64,000 nt of DNA from Archangium_A sp035910535 (GTDB lineage: Bacteria; Myxococcota; Myxococcia; Myxococcales; Myxococcaceae). The stretch lies in NCBI GenBank assembly GCA_035910535.1, contig JAMHXF010000005.1, forward strand, positions 62,001 through 126,000, written 5' to 3'. The stretch's first letter is position 1; every line of letters begins with the position of its first letter. The notes beneath the pieces were generated by a model. That model saw only the letters and a list, made by a program, of their open reading frames with translations. It made no database searches and had not been told where the DNA came from. A program made the translations under genes and the position numbers. Of this stretch, positions 7,642 to 16,152 are shown in pieces.

Positions 7642-9074
7642 GCCACCTCGCCGCCGATATTCTCTGGGGCCTCGCGCGCCAGGAGCTCACCGCCGAAGAG
7701 CAGGCGCAGGCCCGCGCGCACCTCGAGGGCTGCACCGAGTGCCAGGCGTCGTTCGCCGACGTGTCGCTGGCGACGGGGTTGCTGTCGGTGTTGCCCGAAG
7801 CGCCGCCCATGCCCGAGGCGATGGCGCGGCGCGTGGGCCAGTCGCTCGCCGACGCGGCCGACGCGAAGGCTGCGGTGCGCTTCACGTCGTGGTGGCAGTC
7901 GCTGTTCACGCCGCGCTTCGTGCTGGCGGCAGCGCTGGGCGTGGTGTTGGTGACGGTGGGCGCATGGTGGGCGGCCGGTGTGCGTGAAGTGCCCGCGCCC
8001 ACGCCGATTGCGCTGCCGACGCCCGCGCCGCTGCCCTCGCCCGTGCCTGAAGTGAAGCCGCCCGAGCTGACGCCTGCGCCGCCGGTGAAGAAGCTCTCGG
8101 TGACGGTGGCGAGCGCGAAGAAGTCGACGACGCAGAAGGCGCAGGTGCTCGCTGAAGGTTCGACCATCTCGACGCAGTCAGGCGGCAGCGTGTGGCTCAA
8201 GCTGCCCGACGGCTCGCGCGCGGGGCTGACGAGCTCGTCTGAAGTGACGCTGGCCACGCTCGAAGAAAAGACGCTCACGCTCGACATCGCGAAGGGCAGC
8301 CTGGCGCTCGTGGTGCCGCACCGTGAAGACCGATTGCTGACGGTGCGCGCGGGTGAAATCGAGGTGCTCGACCTGGGGACGCGATTCCTCGTCTCACGGG
8401 AGCCGAACCGCACGCTGGTGGCCGTCGAAGAGGGCGTGGTCTCAGTGAAGACGCCGACGGGTGAGCGTGAAGTACGCGCCGGCAACGCTGTGTCGTGGTC
8501 GAACGGGGCGCTGACCGAGCTCGCGTGGGAGCCGCCGACGGCCGTCGCGCCAGTCGTGCAGGCGCCGACCCCCGAGAAGGAGAGCGTCGCCCGGCTCGGT
8601 GACGACGAAGAAGATGAAGACGACGGCCCGCCTCCGCCTGAAGAAGCGCGTGAAGGCGTCGCTGCGCCCGACACCACGCCGGTCGGCGCCGACGAAGAGT
8701 GGGCGACGCCGCCTCCGCCGAGCACGAATCAGCCGGTGCGCCGTGGGCCTCCGCCGCGCGTGATGACGGTGCCCTCGGAGCGGGGGTTCTCGCTGAAGAA
8801 AATCGAACGCAAGGTGCGTGAGCTCGGCTCGCGGTTGACCTCGCCGTCGACACGCGAGGCGCAGGTGAAGGACATCGCGGTGTCAGCTGACGCGGGCGAC
8901 TGCAAATACGCGCTCGAGCAAATTGACCGCTGGCTCAAGGCGCCCATCACCAAGCTGGCGCACGAGCCGCAGCTGCGACGCAGCGTGAAGACGCAGCAGA
9001 TTCGATGCCTCAATCGCCTGGGGCGCGGCGAAGAGGCCTCGGCGCTGGAGCGACAGCTCGACCCGCTGCCGTAA
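7638..9074 (+). CDS. zinc-finger and FecR-domain membrane protein, probable anti-sigma factor
   Basis: This 478-residue protein starts with an anti-sigma zinc-finger motif, HLEGCTECQ (H-x3-C-x2-C). One membrane helix follows (about 93-115), then a Pro-rich periplasmic linker. A FecR-like domain comes next (about 150-300, with STISTQSGGSVWLKLPDGS and EVLDLGTRFLVS). The last 180 residues are an acidic, proline-rich stretch and a helical C-terminus that may be TPR-like. It overlaps the ECF sigma gene by four bases and probably holds that sigma factor at the inner membrane. The periplasmic part is larger than in standard FecR proteins. Confidence 0.82.
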   Translation: MSHLAADILWGLARQELTAEEQAQARAHLEGCTECQASFADVSLATGLLSVLPEAPPMPEAMARRVGQSLADAADAKAAVRFTSWWQSLFTPRFVLAAALGVVLVTVGAWWAAGVREVPAPTPIALPTPAPLPSPVPEVKPPELTPAPPVKKLSVTVASAKKSTTQKAQVLAEGSTISTQSGGSVWLKLPDGSRAGLTSSSEVTLATLEEKTLTLDIAKGSLALVVPHREDRLLTVRAGEIEVLDLGTRFLVSREPNRTLVAVEEGVVSVKTPTGEREVRAGNAVSWSNGALTELAWEPPTAVAPVVQAPTPEKESVARLGDDEEDEDDGPPPPEEAREGVAAPDTTPVGADEEWATPPPPSTNQPVRRGPPPRVMTVPSERGFSLKKIERKVRELGSRLTSPSTREAQVKDIAVSADAGDCKYALEQIDRWLKAPITKLAHEPQLRRSVKTQQIRCLNRLGRGEEASALERQLDPLP

Positions 9075-9080
9075 CGTTCC

Positions 9081-9491
9081 TCACAGGTCCGTGGCGCTGG
9101 CGCGGGGCTCGAAGCGCGCGGCCCGCAGCGCCGTGAGGTGGTTCGCGAAGTTCTCGGCGTCGTCGAGGGCGTTGGTGATGAAGGCGAAGTCGGGGCGGTC
9201 GGTGGTGTGGGTGACGAGCACCCGGTAATACGAAGCGTAGGTCTGCAGCTTGATGCTCTTGATCGACGAGACGCTCGTCGACCACGACAGCGCCCCATTC
9301 GCGCAGGCGACCTGAAACTTCACCGACTCCTTCGTCGCGATGCCGCGCGTGAGGCACTGCGAAATCGACGCCATGTCCATCAACCGCTGGAGCGCCGCGA
9401 CGTGGTCACCGCTCACGCGCGTCGATGAATACGGCAGGTTCTTCACGCAGCCACACAACGACAGCAGCACCACGAGCAGGAGTCGGTTCAT
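9081..9491 (-). CDS. small lipoprotein, unknown function
   Basis: This 136-residue protein has a signal peptide ending in LLSLCGC, a convincing lipobox. No family was recognised. The mature part contains few motifs beyond a segment ending in DDAENFANHLTALRAARF. The ATG at 9491 gives a better signal peptide than the ATG four codons upstream at 9503. It ends six bases from the end of the convergent FecR gene and lies downstream of the gmx1-type sigma gene on the same strand. Confidence 0.7.
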   Translation of the reverse strand: MNRLLLVVLLSLCGCVKNLPYSSTRVSGDHVAALQRLMDMASISQCLTRGIATKESVKFQVACANGALSWSTSVSSIKSIKLQTYASYYRVLVTHTTDRPDFAFITNALDDAENFANHLTALRAARFEPRASATDL

Positions 9492-9535
9492 GGCGCGACG
9501 CATAGTTCGCCGCGCCGCTGTCTTAATTCCCGTAT

Positions 9536-9566
9536 TCAGGAATCAATTTCTTATTCTCAGGAATCA
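9536..9566 (-). promoter_or_regulatory. two direct repeats 21 bases apart
   Basis: On the minus strand, TGATTCCTGA occurs twice (plus coordinates 9557-9566 and 9536-9545) with starts 21 bases apart, two helical turns. The first copy covers the sigma gene stop codon, and both lie upstream of the small lipoprotein start at 9491. Two same-face sites suggest an activator or dimeric regulator, or part of an unusual promoter. The function is inferred. Confidence 0.4.
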
Positions 9567-10349
9567 GCGCGCGAGCTTCGGCAGCAGCCGCGACAGGTTC
9601 TCGGCGAGCGAAGGCCGCATCGCGCGCATCATGCTCTCCAGCTCCGGCGCGGGGAGCCCGAGCTGCTCGGCCAACGAGCGACGCGTCTCCTTCATCAACG
9701 TGTGCTGCGCCTTCTCGAGCCAGCGCATCGCCGTCGTGCGGTGAACGCCGAACGCGGTACCGACGGCGTCAATCGAGAGCCCATCGACGAAGCGCATGCG
9801 CAGCCACGTGCGCTCTTCGGCCGACAGCTTCGTCAACGCCACCTTGAAGGCCTTCGTGAAGTGCGCGCGATGCGTGAGGTGCACCAGGCGCGAGTCGGCG
9901 TTGCCTTCACCCGTGGCAGCGTCGAGCAGCGCGTCGTCGCCCGTCGACTTGTGACTCGTGCGGCTCCGCGCGAGGTCCACGCTGAGCGACGACACCACGG
10001 CCTTCAAGTACTGCACGAGCGCGCCCTGGCCCCGGTACCCATTGAGGCGCGCGCGCGTACCTCCCACGAAGAGCTTGTGCCGCGCCTGCTGCAGCACCTC
10101 GTCGATGAAGTCGTCGTCGCCACGCCGCGCTGCAGCCGCCCGGCCGACACGCTGCAGCCGCCGCTCGACCTCAGCGAGCGCCTTGCGCTCTCCGTGCAGC
10201 GACAGAAAACACAGCGCGAGGTCGTCGAGGTTGAGCGACTTCCAGTCGGCGCGCGGGGTGCGCGCTTCGAGCCACGCCTCGAACTCGCCGCGCCTCGCGA
10301 CCAGCGCGGGCCACGTCGTCACTGCCTGCAGCGCCACGGGAGGAGCCAT
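9564..10349 (-). CDS. Myxococcales-type sigma-70 factor (gmx1-like)
   Basis: This 261-residue protein has a long N-terminal region before sigma region 2 (about 80-140: FIDEVLQQARHKLF, then YRGQGALVQYLKAVVSSLSV). Region 4 is about 175-220 (LSAEERTWLRMRFVDGLS, then the helix-turn-helix DAVGTAFGVHRTTAMRWL). The length, N-terminal extension and C-terminal extension fit the family of sigma factors described only from Myxococcales (Sig-70_gmx1). It begins one base after the stop codon of a secreted lipoprotein gene, so the two are probably co-translated. Confidence 0.8.
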   Translation of the reverse strand: MAPPVALQAVTTWPALVARRGEFEAWLEARTPRADWKSLNLDDLALCFLSLHGERKALAEVERRLQRVGRAAAARRGDDDFIDEVLQQARHKLFVGGTRARLNGYRGQGALVQYLKAVVSSLSVDLARSRTSHKSTGDDALLDAATGEGNADSRLVHLTHRAHFTKAFKVALTKLSAEERTWLRMRFVDGLSIDAVGTAFGVHRTTAMRWLEKAQHTLMKETRRSLAEQLGLPAPELESMMRAMRPSLAENLSRLLPKLAR

Positions 10350-10350
10350 T

Positions 10351-11781
10351 TCAGAGCTTGTTGAAGTACGGCGAGAGCAACACCGGCATGGGCCGCTGGT
10401 CCCAGACGCCGTTGATGGGGTCGCCCGGCTTAACGATGACGAACTTCTCCGAGCCCCGTACCCCGGGGATCAACACCAGGCCCTGCGGCGTGGCGACGAC
10501 CCCGAGATAGCCGTAGCGCACCGAGGCCACGGTGGTGACGCTCGACCGCACGCCACTTTCGTCGATGCGCGCCATGATCGAACCGACGTCGGGCGCCGTC
10601 CACACCACGCCGTCAGAGAACGTGCCCGAGAACCCCCAGGTGTCGATGGTGGTCTGCACCATCGTCGCGCGCAACGGGCCCGTGTCGTCGTTGACACACA
10701 CCAGCCGCGTCTCGATACCCGCCGGCGCTCCGCACACGCTTCCCGAGCGCGTCAGAGAGCCACCCTGCATCGAGAAGCCACCGTCGCGCGTGCTGATGTT
10801 GAAGTCGGCGACGTTCGAAAAAAAAGCGTCGGTGAGCGGCGCCTGCGGCTCGATGGCCAGAATGTACGGCGAGAGGTGCTTGGTGATGCTGGCCTCTTTC
10901 GGAAACGCGAGCAGGCGGTCGTCAGGGAGGCGCGCCATGCCCCACCAACCACCCCAGTCGTCGCGACCCGTCGGCACGTGGAACAGCGACGACGTGCCGG
11001 CATCTGGGTCGAACCGCAACACCGGCATCGGCTCGTCGGAGGACTCCGAGACGGTCCAGATGAAGCCGAAGCGGTCGACGACGCCACCCACGTACCTGGG
11101 AAAACCGCCATCGCTGAGCTTAAGCGTCGGGCCGACTTCACGCCGGCTGCCGTCGGTGAGGTCGATTTCGATGACCGAGAACGCGTGGTACGGAAAGACG
11201 TACACCTTGCCATTCGGGTGCAGCACGCCGCCCGCGTAGAAACGTCGCCACGTGCCGTCGGCGAGCAACTCCGCCTGCAGCGGCTCACCGAAGCGGGTCA
11301 CCTCGTGCGTGGCCGGGTTCAAGAGCACGAACGACTCCGAGGTGTGCGCCACGGCCAGCACCCGGCCATCGGGCAACAGCACGCCGCCGAACCAACCGAA
11401 GCTGCCACCGTCGAGGTCTGCGGGCAGCGGCGCCGACAACCCGTTGACGCCACCAACAAACGCCACTGGCTCGGGCCACAGCGCTTCGACGCAGCTCCAC
11501 GTGTTGCACAGGTTCACGCCGGCATCTTCGGGCGAGCCTGCATCGAAGCCGGCGTCTGTCACGCCCGCGTCGGGCGTCCCTGCGTCAGGAACTCCAGCGT
11601 CAGGAGCGCCGGCATCGGGCTGCCCTGCGTCGACCATCGGGAGCTCGCAGCGCCGCGAGACACAGCTCGCACCTTCGTCACAGTCGTCGTTATTCACGCA
11701 CGCGTAGTCGCGCGGCGGCACCGACACGCACTCGCACCCGGCGAGCACCAACAGCGACGAGACGACGAAGAAACGAAGCAC
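10351..11781 (-). CDS. secreted lipoprotein with DAG linker and propeller-like domain
   Basis: From GTG 11781 the protein has 476 residues. The signal peptide ends in LLVLAGC and the mature protein starts CECVS. A small Cys-rich segment (YACVNNDDCDEGASC) follows, then an Asp-Ala-Gly repeat linker (about 50-85). The remainder has recurring GGVLLPDGRVLAV, GGVLHPNGKVYVFP and GVVDRFGFIWTV units, as in Kelch or quinoprotein-like beta-propellers. It is the first gene of a pair with a gmx1-type sigma factor one base downstream. An upstream frame to 11874 is open, but the lipobox fixes the start. Confidence 0.75.
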   Translation of the reverse strand: MLRFFVVSSLLVLAGCECVSVPPRDYACVNNDDCDEGASCVSRRCELPMVDAGQPDAGAPDAGVPDAGTPDAGVTDAGFDAGSPEDAGVNLCNTWSCVEALWPEPVAFVGGVNGLSAPLPADLDGGSFGWFGGVLLPDGRVLAVAHTSESFVLLNPATHEVTRFGEPLQAELLADGTWRRFYAGGVLHPNGKVYVFPYHAFSVIEIDLTDGSRREVGPTLKLSDGGFPRYVGGVVDRFGFIWTVSESSDEPMPVLRFDPDAGTSSLFHVPTGRDDWGGWWGMARLPDDRLLAFPKEASITKHLSPYILAIEPQAPLTDAFFSNVADFNISTRDGGFSMQGGSLTRSGSVCGAPAGIETRLVCVNDDTGPLRATMVQTTIDTWGFSGTFSDGVVWTAPDVGSIMARIDESGVRSSVTTVASVRYGYLGVVATPQGLVLIPGVRGSEKFVIVKPGDPINGVWDQRPMPVLLSPYFNKL

Positions 11782-11894
11782 GGCGCCGTCGTAGCAGCGT
11801 TGCGACGAAAACGCCGAGATACCCCCTCGAGGGGGTTCCAACGCACGGGCAGTTTCGTACCTTGCTGGGTCCACTCTTCGCAGGAGTCCTCCGC

Positions 11895-12953
11895 ATGAAG
11901 TCGAAGCTGCTTGCCCTCACCGCGCTCATCCCCCTCGCTGGCTGCGCTCCTGACGCCGCGTTCACCGTGTTCGAAGGGACGGAGCTCACCGGCAACGTCA
12001 CCTGGTCAGGCACCGTCGAGGTGCGCAACTCCTTCGACGTACGCGGCACCTTGACGTTGGCGCGCTGCACGAAGGTGTTGTTGCCGTCAGGCGGGGTGGT
12101 GTCGGTGCGCGGCAACGGCGCCCTCAAGGCCGAGGGCACCGCCGACTGCCCCGTCGTCATGCAGAGCGTGAAGGCATCACCGGCCGCGGGCGACTGGAGC
12201 CGCATCGACATCTACGCCGACGCGTCGAACGACTCGCGCCTCACGCACACCCGCATCTTGCACGGCGACGGCACGAGCTACGGCGTGCTGTGGGTCGACA
12301 GTCGCGCGTCGGTCGGCCTCGACGACGTCACCTTCGAAGGCTCGAAAGCGACGTCGGTGCGCCTCGAGCGCGAAGCGCGGCTGAACAGCTTCTCGAACGT
12401 GAAGTTCGTGAAGACGAACCGCGCGCTGGTGAGCGCCGACGCAGACCTCGTGGGCTCGCTCACGCCGATGACGGCCACCGAGACGCCCGAGGCGCGCGTG
12501 CTCGTCACCGGCGACGTGACGCGCGCCGCGACGTGGAAGAACCTGGGCGTGCCCGTCGAGCTGCCGTCGATGGCGGTGCGCGGCGGCGCGCTGGAGGTCG
12601 AAGCAGGCTCGGTGCTCAAGGCCGGGCCAGAGGCCGTCATCAGCGTCAGTGAAGGCGGCGGGCTGCGCCTGCTGGGCACCGCGAGCGCGCCGGTGACGCT
12701 CGAGTCAGCCAAGAGCTCGCCGGCCGCTGGCGACTGGCGCCGCATCGACCTCTACGCGTCGTCGCTGGCCAACAACCTGCTGCGCCACGTGACGGTGCGA
12801 CACGGCGGAGACAGCAGCTACGGCGTGCTGTGGCTGGAGACCGGCGCCACCGTCGCGCTCGAGTCGACCAGCTTCAGCAGCAACTCGAGCTGCGAGGTGG
12901 GCGTCGACGGCACCGTCAACGACACCGGCTCGACCTTCGTGCGCTGCCAGTGA
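11895..12953 (+). CDS. lipoprotein with two beta-helix-like repeats
   Basis: From ATG 11895 (AGGAGT about eight bases upstream) this is a 352-residue protein with lipobox IPLAGC. The mature region contains two related halves. Each has a SPAAGDW-RID-Y-A block followed by a G-SYGVLW block (about residues 97-145 and 277-325). The short strands and ladder-like residues suggest a right-handed parallel beta-helix as in some surface proteins. No catalytic residues are visible. It is transcribed divergently from the DAG-linker lipoprotein. Confidence 0.72.
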   Translation: MKSKLLALTALIPLAGCAPDAAFTVFEGTELTGNVTWSGTVEVRNSFDVRGTLTLARCTKVLLPSGGVVSVRGNGALKAEGTADCPVVMQSVKASPAAGDWSRIDIYADASNDSRLTHTRILHGDGTSYGVLWVDSRASVGLDDVTFEGSKATSVRLEREARLNSFSNVKFVKTNRALVSADADLVGSLTPMTATETPEARVLVTGDVTRAATWKNLGVPVELPSMAVRGGALEVEAGSVLKAGPEAVISVSEGGGLRLLGTASAPVTLESAKSSPAAGDWRRIDLYASSLANNLLRHVTVRHGGDSSYGVLWLETGATVALESTSFSSNSSCEVGVDGTVNDTGSTFVRCQ

Positions 12954-12956
12954 GGC

Positions 12957-13751
12957 TCAGCGGGCGGGCCTGGGCGGCGCCTTCAACGCGTCACCCATGG
13001 CTCGCTCGGTGTAGCTGGTGGGCACCACGAACTTCTCAGCCGCGACAGACGCCTTCGTGAAGGACTTCACCGTCGACTCGCTCTTCACGCCCGCCGAGTC
13101 GACGCGCGCGCGGTACACGGGAAAGCCCGGCGATGAATCGTGCTCGTCGAACACGTGCGCCATCATTCCCTGTGAGCTGGAGTTCGGCATCGCGTTCTCC
13201 ATCACCGACTTGAAGTCTTTCGCGGTGAGGCCGAGCTCTTTCCACGCGGTGAAGCAGCCTTCGCCGTCGGCCGCGCCGTCGCGCTTCACCGAGTAGTCTT
13301 GGCACGTGTAGCCACCGACCTTGCGGGCCGGGCTCTTCTTCTTTTCGTAGGTGAACTTCACGGGCTTCACGTCGGCCCCCGCGCCGGGCTGGCCCAGCAT
13401 CGTGGCTTCGACGCGCGCACGCTTCTCGGGCGGCAACTTCTCGAGCTGCGCGCGCATCTGCTCGCGGAACTGTGCCTGGCGCGCTTCGATTTCTTTGCTG
13501 TCGCCTTCGGTGATGACCACGACCTCTTTCTTCTCGTGGTTGATGGCGAACATCTTCTTGTTCGCCGTGTCGCGCAGCATGGTGCGCGACACCGCACCGT
13601 CGTTGAGCTCGAACAACGCCAGCGAGCCCTTCACCGACAGCGTCACGGTGCGCGTGGGCTTGTCGCCGCTCGCAATCTCAGTCACGAGCGTCAGGTCGGC
13701 CCACGCGGCCGAGGCGATACAGCAGGTCAACGCAACGAGGAGGTGTCGCAT
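12957..13751 (-). CDS. exported DUF4412-type protein
   Basis: This 264-residue protein has a signal peptide (about 1-19, ending AAWA). The layout is that of DUF4412 proteins: an early beta-rich part with LTLVTEIASG, a charged helical middle (about 75-115), then YTCQDYSVKRDG and EGCFTAWKELGL. Two cysteines in the last region could pair. The function of this periplasmic or outer-membrane family is unknown. It converges with the beta-helix lipoprotein gene and ends four bases after it. Confidence 0.75.
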   Translation of the reverse strand: MRHLLVALTCCIASAAWADLTLVTEIASGDKPTRTVTLSVKGSLALFELNDGAVSRTMLRDTANKKMFAINHEKKEVVVITEGDSKEIEARQAQFREQMRAQLEKLPPEKRARVEATMLGQPGAGADVKPVKFTYEKKKSPARKVGGYTCQDYSVKRDGAADGEGCFTAWKELGLTAKDFKSVMENAMPNSSSQGMMAHVFDEHDSSPGFPVYRARVDSAGVKSESTVKSFTKASVAAEKFVVPTSYTERAMGDALKAPPRPAR

Positions 13752-13771
13752 ACGGCGCGCACCCTACCCGT

Positions 13772-14161
13772 TCACGCCTTGGGCTGCTCCTGCTTCGCCC
13801 GGGCGGCCGCGACCTCAGCCTTCACCTTTTCCATGTCGACGCTGCGGACCTGGTCGATGACCTGCTCGAAGGCCGCCGCCGGCATCGCACCGGAGTTCTG
13901 CCCCAGCAAAATGCCGTCGCGGAAAATCGCGAGCGTGGGGATGCCGCGAATCTCGAAGGCCTGCGCGAGGCTCTGCTCGGCGTCGGTGTCGACCTTCGCG
14001 AAGGTGATGTCTTGATGCTTGCCCGCCGCGGCCTCGAAGGTGGGCGCGAAGGTCTTGCACGGCCCGCACCACGCAGCCCAGAAGTCGATGATGAGAATGC
14101 CGCCCTTCTTGAGCGTGTCTTCGAAGTTCTTCTCGGTCAGTTCAAGCGTTGCGCCAGCCAT
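13772..14161 (-). CDS. trxA: thioredoxin
   Basis: This 129-residue protein has the thioredoxin active site WCGPC at residues 31-35, the buried IDFWAAW strand before it, and the cis-proline strand RGIPTLAIF. A C-terminal helix of about 20 charged residues extends beyond the usual 105-110. There is no signal peptide, so it acts in the cytoplasm reducing protein disulfides. AAGGA lies upstream of the start. It may be one of several thioredoxins, so the symbol is by family. Confidence 0.92.
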   Translation of the reverse strand: MAGATLELTEKNFEDTLKKGGILIIDFWAAWCGPCKTFAPTFEAAAGKHQDITFAKVDTDAEQSLAQAFEIRGIPTLAIFRDGILLGQNSGAMPAAAFEQVIDQVRSVDMEKVKAEVAAARAKQEQPKA

Positions 14162-14217
14162 GTGTCGTTCCTTTCAACGAGCGATTGTTGCCAATGACGT
14201 AACCATTCACAGCGGCG

Positions 14218-15018
14218 CTAGCCAGTCGCGCGCGCGTATTGCGAGGGTGGAATACCGACCAACGCCTTGAAGTCGCGGGCGAAATGGGGCTGATCCGCGT
14301 AGCCCAGCGCGGCCGCGAGCTCGGCCAGTGAGGCACCTCCGGCCTCCAGCGCCAGCAGCGCGTCGTGCAGTCGGTACCTTTGAATCATCCACTTCGGAGA
14401 AATGCCGACCGCGTCGTGAAACCACCGCTGCAGCTCGCGCAGGTGCATGCCGGCGCGCGCCCTCAGCGCCTCGACAGACGTGATGGTCCGGTCGACCGTC
14501 GCGGCCTGCACCAACGCCGCGAGCAGCTCAGCGTCAGGCGCGGGCTCCGGCAGCAGCGCCGTGAAGAAGTCGGTGGCGAGACGAACGCGCGCGTGGTCGT
14601 CGGCGGCGGCGACGAGCGCATCTAGGTACGCGCGGGCCTTGCGGGCCCCGATGACGTCGCCGAGCGGAACGGTGCGACCGGTCAGCGTCGAGACCGGCGC
14701 GCCCAGCAGCGGCCGAAACGCACCGGGCCGGAACTTCGCCGCGAATACACGCGCTTCGCCTTCGAGCACGCGCGTGAAGCGACCCTTCACCACGCCCACC
14801 ACGCGAACCTCAGCGCCTTCCCACACCACGTGAATCGACGGGTGCGGCAACGACGAGGCCTCGTGACGAACCCCCGGCGACACCTTCCACGCGACCGACC
14901 ACCAGTGCTCGATGCTGCCATCGAGCGGCGCGTCGACCTCGAAGCGCACGTGCTGGTGCACGAAGGGAGCGGTTTGCTTGATGAGCCCCCGCGGTCGAGC
15001 GGCCTTGAGTCGCGCCAT
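14218..15018 (-). CDS. AraC-family transcriptional regulator
   Basis: From ATG 15018 (AAGGAA upstream) this is a 266-residue protein. The N-terminal sensing domain resembles the DUF6597 type (IEHWWSVAWKV, PHPSIHVVWEG). The C-terminal AraC DNA-binding domain has two helix-turn-helix units (RAGMHLRELQRWFHDAVGIS and LAALGYADQPHFARDFKALV). It is divergent from an SRPBCC-domain gene 48 bases away and probably regulates it. A short dyad lies in the shared gap. Confidence 0.87.
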   Translation of the reverse strand: MARLKAARPRGLIKQTAPFVHQHVRFEVDAPLDGSIEHWWSVAWKVSPGVRHEASSLPHPSIHVVWEGAEVRVVGVVKGRFTRVLEGEARVFAAKFRPGAFRPLLGAPVSTLTGRTVPLGDVIGARKARAYLDALVAAADDHARVRLATDFFTALLPEPAPDAELLAALVQAATVDRTITSVEALRARAGMHLRELQRWFHDAVGISPKWMIQRYRLHDALLALEAGGASLAELAAALGYADQPHFARDFKALVGIPPSQYARATG

Positions 15019-15041
15019 GTCGCGTTCCTTCAAGCGTGTGA

Positions 15042-15063
15042 TGCACGTCGTTCGTAGCGTGCA
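15042..15063. promoter_or_regulatory. dyad in AraC/SRPBCC intergenic region
   Basis: TGCACG, ten bases, CGTGCA form a six-base inverted repeat ending three bases before the SRPBCC start codon. The position suits an operator for the adjacent AraC regulator, possibly overlapping the transcription start. The short arms limit confidence. Confidence 0.35.
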
Positions 15064-15066
15064 GGC

Positions 15067-15519
15067 ATGAAAACCATCAGTGCCAGCGTCTACATCGCCG
15101 CGAAGCCCGACGCCGTGTTCGACGCGCTGACCAGGCCGAAAGGCGTCGCCGCACTCTTCTTCGGCAGCCGCCTCGAGACGACCTTCGAGCCCGGCGCGAA
15201 GTACCAATACGTGGGCCCCGATGGCCGAGGCGGCGAGACCGTGCACGTCGAAGGGGAGGTCATCGCGCACGAAGCCGGCAAGCGCTTCGTGGTGAAGCAC
15301 CGCGCCGGCCCGGCCTACCAGAAGGGCCCGAAGACCTTCGAGTCACGGGTCGCCTACGAGCTGGAAGACGTGAAGTTCGCGACGAAGCTCACCGTGACGC
15401 ACGACGAACTCGAGGTGGACGACCCGGGCTTCGAGCACAACCAGGACGGCTGGCTCGTCTTCGTTTCGAGCGTGAAGAGCTTCGTCGAGACAGGCAAAGC
15501 GCTCCCGCTCGGAGGCTGA
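15067..15519 (+). CDS. SRPBCC (AHSA1-like) domain protein
   Basis: This 150-residue protein fits the START/Bet v1-like SRPBCC fold. It begins ISASVYIAAKPDAVFDALT, has a central KRFVVKHRAGPAY, and ends with the helix GWLVFVSSVKSFVETGK. Members bind hydrophobic ligands or activate Hsp90-type ATPases. An AraC gene next to such a protein is a common pairing. The ligand cannot be read from the sequence. Confidence 0.85.
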   Translation: MKTISASVYIAAKPDAVFDALTRPKGVAALFFGSRLETTFEPGAKYQYVGPDGRGGETVHVEGEVIAHEAGKRFVVKHRAGPAYQKGPKTFESRVAYELEDVKFATKLTVTHDELEVDDPGFEHNQDGWLVFVSSVKSFVETGKALPLGG

Positions 15520-16152
15520 AGCTCACTGACGGACGACCAACGCCCTGCTCAAACAGGCGACGATTGTAAATTACACAAATAATGGAACAATACACCACAA
15601 CCAATCACAAAATTATCCTCAAGCCACACAGTCTGAGCACATAACTTCAGCCACGATGAACATCAGCGGGTGCATGGCACTCGTAAAACAAGCGAGGACA
15701 CACGGCATGGAACGAAGTGCTGGCGTTGGGTCTTGGCGTCATGCCTTTGGTTTCATTTGGTGGCAACCACAAACCAACACCAATGAACGTGTCGCCGCGA
15801 AACACCTCTTCAGCGGCGTCGTGAGCATCACCCGCGGGGAACACGCAGCCTGGTGACGACGAGCGTAGTTGCCGCTCTGGCTCTCAGAGACCATGTCGGC
15901 ACGACCTTCAGCGCGTCAGAGAGCTGTCGCAGTGTACGAATATGCCGAGCTGCGCGATGGCGGGGCTGATGCCGGCCTGCTCCGTCGCCACGCGCGTGAG
16001 CAGCTGCTCCATCATTTCGGCGCCGCCCATTCGATGGTGATGGCGGTCGGCGCTCTCTCTGTTCTTTCGTTCGACTTCGGCGACGTGCTGCTGACGGTCG
16101 ACCTCGGCCTTTCGAGCTCGTCCATCAATCGAGAAGCTCGCCGGCGCCTGAG
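15520..16152. other. gene-poor stretch, partly AT-rich
   Basis: About 630 bases without a gene I can support. Bases 15555-15660 are clearly AT-richer than the rest of the window. An open frame at 15656-15856 (plus, 66 codons) has strong third-position G/C only in its second half, no ribosome site and no recognisable family. Bases 15908-16150 are open on both strands, but third-position bias is weak in the frame checked and no family is evident. It may be a decayed gene or an insertion remnant. Confidence 0.5.

Noticed and set aside
9958..11898. Plus-strand open frame of 646 codons across the gmx1 sigma and lipoprotein genes
   Set aside because: It spans two well-supported minus-strand genes and its composition is Arg/His-rich, as expected for an antisense shadow.
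15656..15856. Possible 66-residue protein in the AT-rich stretch
   Set aside because: No ribosome site, no family, and third-position GC bias only in its second half; treated as unresolved, not as a gene.
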